Source: DASUWK01 sp036378435 (lineage in GTDB: Bacteria > Chloroflexota > Dormibacteria > Dormibacterales > Dormibacteraceae). From it: DNA of 13,636 bases. Shown here in pieces: positions 1 through 6,732 of the stretch. Every line of letters begins with the position of its first letter. Positions within the stretch are counted from its first letter, which is position 1. The translations under genes and the position numbers were made by a program. Below the pieces are notes generated by a model that had not been told where the DNA came from, made no database searches, and saw nothing but the letters and a program-made list of their open reading frames with translations. The DNA lies in contig DASUWK010000038.1 in NCBI GenBank assembly GCA_036378435.1, positions 1 through 13,636 of the forward strand, read 5' to 3'.

Positions 1-1
1 A

Positions 2-205
2 CGCAAAGAAGCGGTGGGCGCGATCTCGAGCCAGGGCTACTCGCCTTATGGGACGCCGCCTCCGCCGCCGACCTCCTACGCGCCACCGCCGCCGCAGCCT
101 TCCTATGCGCCGCCGCCACCCGCGGCGCCGCCTGCGGAGCCTCCGCCCTCGGAGCCGCCGGCCGAGGAGCCGCAGCCGCCCAGCGAGCCACCGCCGGCGA
201 CTTGA
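2..205 (+). CDS. C-terminal end of a proline-rich protein (5' truncated)
   Basis: Only the last 67 codons are inside the window; the reading frame is open to the left edge. The visible part begins RKEAVGAISSQGYSPYG and then becomes almost pure Pro/Ala/Ser/Tyr followed by Pro/Glu. It includes a nine-residue repeat (SYAPPPPQP then SYAPPPPAA) and ends in an acidic PPSEPPAEEPQPPSEPPPAT tail. Such tails are disordered and are common on actinobacterial-type cytoplasmic or membrane-associated proteins, so they do not reveal the function. The stop TGA (203-205) overlaps the TTG start of larE, so the two are probably translationally coupled. The domain that would identify the protein lies outside the window. 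The frame is supported by strongly biased third positions and by the tight overlap with the next gene. Confidence 0.7.
   Translation, partial: RKEAVGAISSQGYSPYGTPPPPPTSYAPPPPQPSYAPPPPAAPPAEPPPSEPPAEEPQPPSEPPPAT
74..127 (+). repeat. In-gene tandem peptide repeat SYAPPPP(Q/A)(P/A)
   Basis: Two adjacent 27-base units (74-100 and 101-127) encode SYAPPPPQP and SYAPPPPAA within the proline-rich tail. The codons differ between units (for example TAC/TAT and CCA/CCG), so this is a selected or old peptide repeat rather than a recent DNA duplication. Further CCG/GCC-rich sequence follows to about 196. Confidence 0.6.
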
Positions 206-1014
206 TCCAGGTCGACAGCCTCGACCGGGCCAAGGTCGACCGGGCCCGCGCCCTGGTGCGCGACCTCGGCTCTGTGCTGGTCGCCTACTCGGGCGGTGTC
301 GACTCGACGCTGCTGCTGAAGCTCGCCCTCGACGAGCTCCGCGACGGCGCCGTCGCCGTGCTGGCCACTTCGCCCGCCTATCCGCCCGCGGAGCAGGAGG
401 AAGCGCGGGCGCTCGCGGGACAGCTGGGAGCCCGCCTGATCGAGGTCGACACCCGCGAGGTGGAGCTCGACGCCTACCGGCGCAACGGAGCGGACCGGTG
501 CTTTCACTGCAAAGAGGAGCTCTTCGAGACGCTCGAGCCGCTGCGGGCTGAGCTCGGGCTGGCCCACCTCGCGTACGGCGCCAACGCGGACGACGGCGGC
601 GATCACCGGCCCGGCCACGCTTCGGCGGAGCGCCGGGGCGTGCGGTTCCCGCTCCTCGAGGCGGGCCTGACGAAGGCCGAGATCCGCGCGACGGCCCGCC
701 GGCTCGGCCTCTCCAACTGGGACAAGCCTTCGTTCGCCTGCCTGTCCTCACGCGTGCCTTTTGGCACCGAGATCAGCGAGGCGGTGCTGCAGCAGGTGGC
801 GGCCGCCGAGGCCGCCGTGCACGCGCTCGGCTTCCGCCAGGTGAGGGTGCGCCACCACGGCGACGTCGCCAGGATCGAAGTCGAGGCCGAGGACCAGGAT
901 CGCTTGCTCGAGCAGCGAGCCGAGGTCGCCCGTGGTGTCCGCGCCGCCGGCTACCGCTTCGTCTCCCTCGACCTCGAGCCTTACGAGACCGGCCGCCTGT
1001 CCCGCCGCCGTTGA
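202..1014 (+). CDS. larE: LarE-type ATP-dependent sacrificial sulfur transferase
   Basis: A 270-residue PP-loop protein, close to the usual LarE length. The pyrophosphatase loop SGGVDS is at residues 30-35. It is followed by family blocks DRCFHCKEELF (98-108), GANADDGGDHRPG (126-138), FPLLEAGLTKAEIR (149-162) and NWDKPSFACLSSR (172-184). LarE adenylylates the carboxylated pyridinium ring made by LarB and donates sulfur to it during synthesis of the nickel-pincer cofactor of lactate racemase-type enzymes, in the cytoplasm. Cys100, Cys103 and Cys180 form the CxxC...C pattern associated with LarE proteins that hold an iron-sulfur cluster, rather than the single-Cys type that sacrifices its own sulfur; this assignment is inference. 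The TTG start sits in a TTGA overlap with the upstream stop and has no clear Shine-Dalgarno, which suggests coupling. No larA, larB or larC is in the window. A broader PP-loop sulfurtransferase role is the alternative. Confidence 0.9.
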   Translation: MIQVDSLDRAKVDRARALVRDLGSVLVAYSGGVDSTLLLKLALDELRDGAVAVLATSPAYPPAEQEEARALAGQLGARLIEVDTREVELDAYRRNGADRCFHCKEELFETLEPLRAELGLAHLAYGANADDGGDHRPGHASAERRGVRFPLLEAGLTKAEIRATARRLGLSNWDKPSFACLSSRVPFGTEISEAVLQQVAAAEAAVHALGFRQVRVRHHGDVARIEVEAEDQDRLLEQRAEVARGVRAAGYRFVSLDLEPYETGRLSRRR

Positions 1015-2492
1015 CCGGAAGGCTGATCCTCGCCCTCGATCAGGGCACGACCGGCTCGACCGTCCTCGCCGTCGGCACGGACGGGCAGGTCGTCGGTCGC
1101 GGCTACCGCGAGATCGAGCAGCACTTCCCGCAGCCGGGCTGGGTCGAGCACGATCCCGAGGAGATCTGGAGCAGCATCCGCGAGGCGGCGGCCGACGCTC
1201 TGAAGGCTGCCGGCGCCGAACCCAGTGCCGTGGCCGCGATAGGCATCACCAACCAGCGCGAGACGCTCGTGCTCTGGGACCGGCGGACGCTGCGGCCGGT
1301 TCACCGCGCCATCGTCTGGCAGGACCGCCGGACCGCGGCCGAATGCGACCGCCTGCGCGCCGACGGCCACACCGAGGAGGTGAGACGGGTCACCGGCCTC
1401 GTGATCGACCCCTACTTCACGGCCACCAAGCTGGCCTGGGCCGTCGCCAATGTCGATGGCGCCGCCGCTGCCGCCGCCGGCACCGTCGACAGCTGGCTCA
1501 TCGCGCGACTGACGGGCGGCCACCACGTGACGGACGCCTCGAACGCCTCCCGAACCCTTCTGCTCGACATCGACTCAGGCGGCTGGAGCCGGCAGATGCT
1601 GGAGCTCTTCGGGGTCCCGCAGGACGTCCTGCCTGAGGTCGCGGCTTCTTCAGGCGAGATCGCGACGAGCGACCCCGAGCGGTTCCTCGGCATTCGCGCC
1701 CCGATCGCGGGCGTGGCCGGCGATCAACAGGCGGCGCTCTTCGGCCAGGGCTGTCTCAAACCCGGGCAGGCCAAGAACACGTACGGGACGGGCTCCTTCG
1801 TGCTGCTGCAGACGGGAGACAGCAGGGTGAGCTCGGAGACCGGGATGCTGACCACGGTCGCCTGGCTGCGCGGCGGCGCGCTGAGCTACGCGCTCGAGGG
1901 CGCCATCTTCGTCACGGGCGCGGCCCTGCAGTGGCTGCGCGACGGCCTCGGCATCATCTCGTCCGCGGCGGAGGCCGGGCCCCTGGCGGCGTCGGTGCGC
2001 GACTCCGGCGGGGTCGTCCTCGTGCCGGCCTTCACCGGGCTCGGCGCCCCGCACTGGGATCCCTACGCGCGAGGCACCATCGTCGGCCTCACCCGTGGCA
2101 CCACCAAGGCGCACCTGGTCCGCGCGGCCGTCGACGCGATGGCCTTCCAGACGGCGGACGTCGTGGAGGCGATGGCCGCCGACGCCGGCCGGCCGTTCGC
2201 CGAGCTTCGGGTCGACGGCGGCGCGAGCGTGATGGACGCTCTCTGCCAGTTCCAGGCCGACTTGATCGGAGCGCCTGTGCGTCGGCCGAAGCACACGGAG
2301 ACGACCGCCCTGGGCGCCGCGTACCTCGCCGGGCTTGGCGCCGGCGTCTGGGACGGCGACGAAGCCCTCGACGGGCTCTGGGAGCTCGACCGCGAGTTCA
2401 TGCCGCAGATGTCGCGCGACGAGGCACAGGCGCACCTCGCCGTTTGGCGACGCGCGCTCGAGCGTTCGAGGAGCTGGGCCGAGAACCGGTAG
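1011..2492 (+). CDS. glpK: Glycerol kinase (FGGY family)
   Basis: A 493-residue protein phosphorylating glycerol to sn-glycerol 3-phosphate with ATP; cytoplasmic, and an entry point to glycolysis and phospholipid synthesis. The phosphate-binding motif DQGTTGS is at 10-16. The glycerol-site residues fall at nearly the Escherichia coli positions: Arg83-Glu84 (NQRET), Trp103 (VWQDRR), Tyr135 (DPYF) and catalytic Asp238 (GVAGDQQAALFGQ; Asp245 in E. coli). NTYGTGSF (256-263) and VDGGASVMDALCQFQADL (401-418) are the C-terminal domain signatures. The loop just before GVAGDQQ is about seven residues shorter than in E. coli and lacks its GGKGG stretch, so control by fructose-1,6-bisphosphate is probably altered or absent. 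The TTG start overlaps the larE stop as TTGA. No glycerol facilitator or glycerol-3-phosphate dehydrogenase is adjacent, so this is not a classic glp operon. It is essentially certain as a FGGY kinase and very likely glycerol-specific. Confidence 0.96.
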   Translation: MTGRLILALDQGTTGSTVLAVGTDGQVVGRGYREIEQHFPQPGWVEHDPEEIWSSIREAAADALKAAGAEPSAVAAIGITNQRETLVLWDRRTLRPVHRAIVWQDRRTAAECDRLRADGHTEEVRRVTGLVIDPYFTATKLAWAVANVDGAAAAAAGTVDSWLIARLTGGHHVTDASNASRTLLLDIDSGGWSRQMLELFGVPQDVLPEVAASSGEIATSDPERFLGIRAPIAGVAGDQQAALFGQGCLKPGQAKNTYGTGSFVLLQTGDSRVSSETGMLTTVAWLRGGALSYALEGAIFVTGAALQWLRDGLGIISSAAEAGPLAASVRDSGGVVLVPAFTGLGAPHWDPYARGTIVGLTRGTTKAHLVRAAVDAMAFQTADVVEAMAADAGRPFAELRVDGGASVMDALCQFQADLIGAPVRRPKHTETTALGAAYLAGLGAGVWDGDEALDGLWELDREFMPQMSRDEAQAHLAVWRRALERSRSWAENR

Positions 2493-2504
2493 CCTTGGAT
2501 CGGC

Positions 2505-3083
2505 TTGAAGCACCGCATCCTGTACGCCGACCACGAGTGGAAGCAGCAGCGCCTGCTGGTCGGGTTTCTGCTGATCGGCGGCGTCTTCTTCGGCTACTCG
2601 GGGATCACTTCCCACAACAAGGCGTCGCTGATCTGGCTCGGGTACATACCCATCGGCCTCGTGCTGGCGGGGTTCTACCTGGTGCGGAGGAGCCGCCACG
2701 CCGTGAGCGCCGGGGACGACGGAGTCCACGTGGGGCGCACGTTCACCTCCTTGACGATCCCGTACGACTCGATCCGCACGGCCCGCGTGCTGCCGCTGCG
2801 GCAGCTGGTGCCCGACACCACTGCGAGCGGCAAGAAGCGGTACCTACCGCCCGCAGTCAAGGCGCATCTCGACAGCCCCTCCCTGGTCCTGCGCTTCCAA
2901 GGCGAGCCTGAGAAGCTGGCCGAAGTCGTCAAGAAGCTGGGCTCGAGGCACGTCTTCGACGGCAGCGTGGTCTTCCCGGTGAAGGACCCGGACGCGGCAG
3001 CCAAGGAGATCGCCAGTCACCTCCCCGAAGGCTCGGGAACCAACCAGGGGGGCGCGCGCAGGCGCGGCAAGAGGCGGCGTTGA
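2505..3083 (+). CDS. Hypothetical two-helix membrane protein with cytoplasmic PH-like domain
   Basis: A 192-residue protein that I do not recognise as a named family. It has two predicted membrane helices close together near the N-terminus (about 17-34 and 41-60), with a short SHNKAS turn between them and positively charged RRSRH after the second. This places the rest in the cytoplasm. Residues about 65-172 alternate short beta-like stretches (DGVHVGRTFTSLTIPYDSIR, SLVLRFQG) with a helical segment, a layout like bacterial PH-domain (bPH_2/YdbT-type) membrane proteins; this is inference from pattern only. The tail is very basic (ARRRGKRRR). The gene starts at TTG 12 bases after the glpK stop, and its TGA stop overlaps the TTG start of the following mannosyltransferase gene, so it belongs to the same transcript. 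The start has no strong Shine-Dalgarno and could be a few codons different. Confidence 0.8.
   Translation: MKHRILYADHEWKQQRLLVGFLLIGGVFFGYSGITSHNKASLIWLGYIPIGLVLAGFYLVRRSRHAVSAGDDGVHVGRTFTSLTIPYDSIRTARVLPLRQLVPDTTASGKKRYLPPAVKAHLDSPSLVLRFQGEPEKLAEVVKKLGSRHVFDGSVVFPVKDPDAAAKEIASHLPEGSGTNQGGARRRGKRRR
3071..3074 (+). promoter_or_regulatory. Shine-Dalgarno GAGG for the mannosyltransferase TTG start
   Basis: GAGG at 3071-3074 (within AAGAGG) lies five bases before the TTG at 3080. This supports TTG as the real start and explains why the coding sequence begins inside the stop codon of the preceding gene. A second AGGAGG at 3086-3091 lies after the TTG but has no usable start codon downstream in frame. 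Confidence 0.5.
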
Positions 3084-4729
3084 GCGAGGAGGTCCAGCCG
3101 GACCTCGCCGACGGCCACCGACTCGATCGGATCGACGCGCGCTGGCTGATCGGGCTGACGTTCGTCGCCTTCGTGCTGCGCTACTTCAGCCCGATCTTCC
3201 CGGACTTCATCGCGCACCCCTTCACCCAGGCGCCGATCTCCAACTGCGTCCATTCGACGCCGGTGGACACCGTCGGCCACACCGGAAGTCTCTGCGGCCT
3301 CGCGTATCCCTTCCAGCGCGGCTACCCGACCGGAACAGGCGTGTACTCGCCGCCGAACGGCCAGGTCTTCGACGAGATCTACTTCGCTGTCTTCGCGCAC
3401 GACGACCTGAAGGGCATCGCGTACTTCGACCCCGAGCCGCCGCTGTCGAAGCTCATCATCGCCGGCGGCCAGCTCGGCTGGGGATGGTTCCAGGCGACGT
3501 TCCAGGGCGCCCACGGCGACTACGCCGACCTCGGCTACAACACCTTCGGCTGGCGGATCATGAGCTGCATCTTCGGCACCCTCTGCGTGCCGATGATCTA
3601 CCTGCTGGCGCGCCGGCTCTGGCGCTCAGCCCGCCTGTTCGCGGTCGCGGCCGCCACGCTCGTCACCTTCGACGGGATGTTCTTCATCCAGTCGCGGATC
3701 GGGATGATCGACATCTTCCCGATCTTCTTCATCCTCTGCCTGTACTGGCTGTTCATGGTTCATCTGGACAGCCGCACCGTCCGCCGCTCGCTGCTGACGC
3801 TCCTGGCGCTCGGGTTCGTCGCGGGCATCGCGATCGCCTCCAAGTGGATCGCCCTCGCCGCTTACGCCTCGATCCTCTTGCTCTTCGCGATGCGGGTGGT
3901 GCGGCGGCATCTGCCCTTCTCGGTCACCACTGAAGGCGGCTGGACTTGGGGCAGGGGGGAGAAGCTCGAAGGCCCGACCATCCCGGGCCGGGTGCCGGTC
4001 TTCGACTACGCGGTCATCGGAGTCGTCGCGATGCTGGCGCTGCCGATCGCGATCTACATCGTGAGCTGGGCGCCGTTCTTCGTCCGCGGGCAGTTCCACT
4101 GGGCCAGCTGGCTCGTTGACATCTGGAACTACAACAAAGAGGCGTACCAGTACCACGCCACGCTGACCGCGACGCATCCGTACGGATCGCCGTGGTGGAC
4201 GTGGCCGTTCCTGCTCCGCCCGGTCGCCTACTACTACCAGGGCACGGGCCTGGGCTTCGACCAGTTCACGCGCCAGCCGCTCGTGGCCGGCATGGTGAAC
4301 CTGGGCAACCCCTGGATCTGGTGGACGAGCCTGCCCTGCCTCGTGGCGCTGCCGTTCATCGCCATCCGGCAGAAGAACTTCGTCGCCGCGCTGATCTTCG
4401 TCGGCTTCTTGGCGCAGTACCTGCCCTGGAGCCGGATCTCCCGCGTCGTCTTCCTCTACCACATGTTCGGCGGGCTGCCGTTCATGATCCTGGCTCTCGC
4501 CTTCGTCATGGCTTACCTGGTGCAGAAGGGGGCGCCGCCGGCGCTGGCGTGGGGGCACCTGGTCGTGGCGGTGGCCGCGTTCCTGTACTTCATCCCCGTC
4601 TGGACCGCGCTGCCGATAGCCACGCGCGCCTATCTCGACCCGCCGCCCGCCGGAAAGATGTGGATCCAGTGGAACTGCACTCAGCCGGCCCGGCCGACGC
4701 CGAGCTCCTGGGTGCCCTGTTGGATCTGA
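3080..4729 (+). CDS. Protein O-mannosyltransferase (PMT, GT39 family)
   Basis: A 549-residue polytopic GT-C glycosyltransferase. Family relatives move mannose from polyprenyl-phosphate-mannose to Ser/Thr of proteins as they leave through Sec, on the outer face of the membrane. After the first helix (about 22-37) comes a first extracytoplasmic loop carrying the catalytic Asp-Glu pair D98-E99 (FDEIYFA), then DPEPPLSK (117-124) in place of the common HPPLGK form. FIQSRIGMIDIFPIFF (202-217) is a conserved PMT block. The C-terminal four-helix part is typical of PMT_4TMC: HPYGSPWWTWPFLLRPVAYY (366-385), YLPWSRISRVVFLYHM (447-462) and a C-terminal KMWIQW (526-531). The stretch of about 50 residues before the DE pair (45-95) contains Cys56 and Cys72, which could form a disulfide outside the cell. 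The TTG start overlaps the previous stop, with GAGG five bases upstream. It is followed by two more GT-C genes. The polyprenyl-phosphate-mannose synthase is not in the window. Confidence 0.92.
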   Translation: MSEEVQPDLADGHRLDRIDARWLIGLTFVAFVLRYFSPIFPDFIAHPFTQAPISNCVHSTPVDTVGHTGSLCGLAYPFQRGYPTGTGVYSPPNGQVFDEIYFAVFAHDDLKGIAYFDPEPPLSKLIIAGGQLGWGWFQATFQGAHGDYADLGYNTFGWRIMSCIFGTLCVPMIYLLARRLWRSARLFAVAAATLVTFDGMFFIQSRIGMIDIFPIFFILCLYWLFMVHLDSRTVRRSLLTLLALGFVAGIAIASKWIALAAYASILLLFAMRVVRRHLPFSVTTEGGWTWGRGEKLEGPTIPGRVPVFDYAVIGVVAMLALPIAIYIVSWAPFFVRGQFHWASWLVDIWNYNKEAYQYHATLTATHPYGSPWWTWPFLLRPVAYYYQGTGLGFDQFTRQPLVAGMVNLGNPWIWWTSLPCLVALPFIAIRQKNFVAALIFVGFLAQYLPWSRISRVVFLYHMFGGLPFMILALAFVMAYLVQKGAPPALAWGHLVVAVAAFLYFIPVWTALPIATRAYLDPPPAGKMWIQWNCTQPARPTPSSWVPCWI

Positions 4730-6732
4730 GCGCCCGCGGAGCCACGTCCGGCCGCACGCTGCGGCTGACCGAGCTGCCGGTCGGCGTCCTCGTCATCGGT
4801 GCGGCCCTCTTGCTCTGGTGGATGGCCGACCAGCTCGGGGCCGCGCTGATACCGCTGCTGGTGCTGCCGGCGGCCGGGGCGGGGATCACCTTCTGGAGCG
4901 GGCTGGAGCTCGACGCCGAGGAGCGGCTCGCCTACGGCATGTTGATCGGGGCCGGCGCCTTCACCCTGCTCCTGCTCGGCCTGGGATTGATCATGGGCTT
5001 CGGGCTGGCGACGGTCTGCGCGGCCTTGATCTTGGTCGCCGCCGCCGGCGCGGCCGGCTTCGCGACGCACCGCGCCGACGCCGCGGCCGCGGTCGCAGCA
5101 GCCCGTGAGCGCTGGCTCGCCGATCCCAGGACTCCCGGCCACCCGTGGCCGCTGCTGGCCGTGCTAGCCGTCGCCTGGCCCTACGCCGTGCACCTGCTGA
5201 GCCAGGTGTACGTGCAGCAAGCCGACGGCCTCTATGCGGGCTACGTCAACGTGTGGGGCGACTGGGGTGCGCACCTGGCCTATGCGGGGTCGTTCGCCTA
5301 CGGCCAGAACTTTCCGCCGGAGCTGCCGGTCGACCCCGGCAACCACTTCCTCTACCCGTTCATGGCCGACCTGCTGAGCGCGTCTTTGGTCCCGTTCGGA
5401 TCGTCGCTGCCGTCGGCGCTGGTCCAGGGCAGCGGCTATCTGGGCCTGGCCTTTCCGGCGGTCATGTACCTGGCCGGCAGGCGTTTGATCGGTGGCCGCC
5501 TAGCCCCTGCGCTGGCCGTGTTCGTCTTCGCTGCGAGCGGCGGCATCGGATTCGTCTACTGGTTCCAGGCCCTGTCGCAGCACGGCCTGGCGGCGCTCCA
5601 GCACATCCCGCGCGAGTACACCCTCGACCGCGACCTCAACTTCCAGTGGCTGGACCCGGTCCTCGCCTACCTGCTGCCCCAGCGGTCAACGCTGTTCGGA
5701 TTCGGGCTGGTCCTGGTGGTGATGGCATTGCTGATCTCGGCGCGCGAGGTCCGCAGCTGGGTCCCCTACGCCTTTGCGGGAGTCATCGCCGGCGCGACGC
5801 CCTGGTTCCACGTGCCGGCCTACGGCACGATGATCGCGCTCGCCCTGTTCTGGGTGCTGTTCGACCGCCGCCGGCACTGGTTGGCGTTCTTCGTGCCCGC
5901 CCTGGCGTTCGGCCTGCCCGCGCTCGCGTGGCTCTGGCCGCCGGGCGCGACGCCGCTGCGACTACAGCTCGGCTGGATGGCGGGCATGGACGGCCACCAC
6001 GACAATCCATTGGCGTTCTGGTTCCTCAACCTCGGCCTCTTCATCCCCGTCCTGCTGGTGGCCCAGTTCTGGAAGGCGGTGCCGCTCGGCGCCTTTCGCT
6101 GGCGGTTTGCACCGCTCTGGCTGTGGTTCTTGGTCCCGAACGCCGTTTTGCTGACCATGTGGGAGTGGGACAACACGAAGTTCTTCATCTTCTGGGCGCT
6201 GTTCGGCGCGTTCCTGGTCGCGGCGTTGGTGGCCCACCTCATGCAGCGGGGCGCAGTGGGGCGCGTCGGGGGCGGGGCGCTGCTTGTCCTCCTCTGCCTC
6301 AGCGGCCTGCTGGACCAGGCGCGCGCCACCGACCTGAGCCAGAACAAGTTCCAGTTCGTCGACTCGAACGGGCAGCAGGTGGCGGCCTGGGTGCGCGCCA
6401 ACACGCCGGCGCGTGCGATCTTCCTGACCTCGACCAACCACAACGAGCCGGTCGCCGCTCTCGGCGGACGGCGAGTGGTGCTTGGTTATCCAGGCTGGCT
6501 CTGGACGTACCAGATCACGGACTTCTATCGGAAGGAGAACGACGTCAACACCATGCTGCAGGGCGGGCCGGGCGCCGCAGCGCTGGCTCAGCGTTACCAC
6601 GTGGCCTACGTCGTGATCGGCCCTCAGGAGCTGGGGCAGCCGTTCCAGGCCAGCCTCGGCTTCTGGCGTGACCATGGCTCGGTTGTCTACAACAACGGCG
6701 AGTACACCGTCTTCCGGGTCTCCGCCGGCTGA
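4669..6732 (+). CDS. Large GT-C-type polytopic membrane protein, probable glycosyltransferase
   Basis: About 687 residues from GTG 4669. An N-terminal group of helices (about 36-130) leads to the segment GYVNVWGDWGAHLAYAGSFA (191-210), where Asp198 sits at the spot GT-C enzymes use for a catalytic acid after a membrane helix. This is followed by NFPPELPVDPGNHFLYPFMA and roughly ten further hydrophobic helices. The last ~125 residues (about 560-687) form a soluble domain, including VAAWVRANTPARAIFLTSTN, GYPGWLWTYQITDFYRKEND and YVVIGP. This resembles the extracytoplasmic C-terminal domains of large GT-C sugar transferases and uncharacterised membrane proteins. The substrate is unknown; a lipid-linked sugar donor is inferred from the fold type and from the PMT next door. 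Starts considered are GTG 4660, GTG 4669 (GGAAAG 11 bases upstream) and TTG 4720. All overlap the end of the PMT gene (61 bases for 4669, 10 for 4720), and TTG 4720 would suit the local habit of TTG starts. Confidence 0.85.
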   Translation: MELHSAGPADAELLGALLDLSARGATSGRTLRLTELPVGVLVIGAALLLWWMADQLGAALIPLLVLPAAGAGITFWSGLELDAEERLAYGMLIGAGAFTLLLLGLGLIMGFGLATVCAALILVAAAGAAGFATHRADAAAAVAAARERWLADPRTPGHPWPLLAVLAVAWPYAVHLLSQVYVQQADGLYAGYVNVWGDWGAHLAYAGSFAYGQNFPPELPVDPGNHFLYPFMADLLSASLVPFGSSLPSALVQGSGYLGLAFPAVMYLAGRRLIGGRLAPALAVFVFAASGGIGFVYWFQALSQHGLAALQHIPREYTLDRDLNFQWLDPVLAYLLPQRSTLFGFGLVLVVMALLISAREVRSWVPYAFAGVIAGATPWFHVPAYGTMIALALFWVLFDRRRHWLAFFVPALAFGLPALAWLWPPGATPLRLQLGWMAGMDGHHDNPLAFWFLNLGLFIPVLLVAQFWKAVPLGAFRWRFAPLWLWFLVPNAVLLTMWEWDNTKFFIFWALFGAFLVAALVAHLMQRGAVGRVGGGALLVLLCLSGLLDQARATDLSQNKFQFVDSNGQQVAAWVRANTPARAIFLTSTNHNEPVAALGGRRVVLGYPGWLWTYQITDFYRKENDVNTMLQGGPGAAALAQRYHVAYVVIGPQELGQPFQASLGFWRDHGSVVYNNGEYTVFRVSAG

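Noticed and set aside
50..196. GCC/CCG-rich short repeats as a possible CRISPR, microsatellite or origin
   Set aside because: The sequence is the in-frame codon run of a Pro-rich protein tail. Unit lengths and codons vary, and there are no spacers of constant length.
1650..2729. 359-codon open frame antisense to glpK and the PH-like gene
   Set aside because: It spans the boundary of two real plus-strand genes and has shadow-type composition with no motif.
4192..4668. Upstream extension of the second GT-C frame, open from 4192
   Set aside because: It lies wholly inside the PMT gene, whose family motifs continue to about 4680. The translated extension is low-complexity Pro/Arg/Ala sequence typical of a shadow frame in GC-rich DNA.
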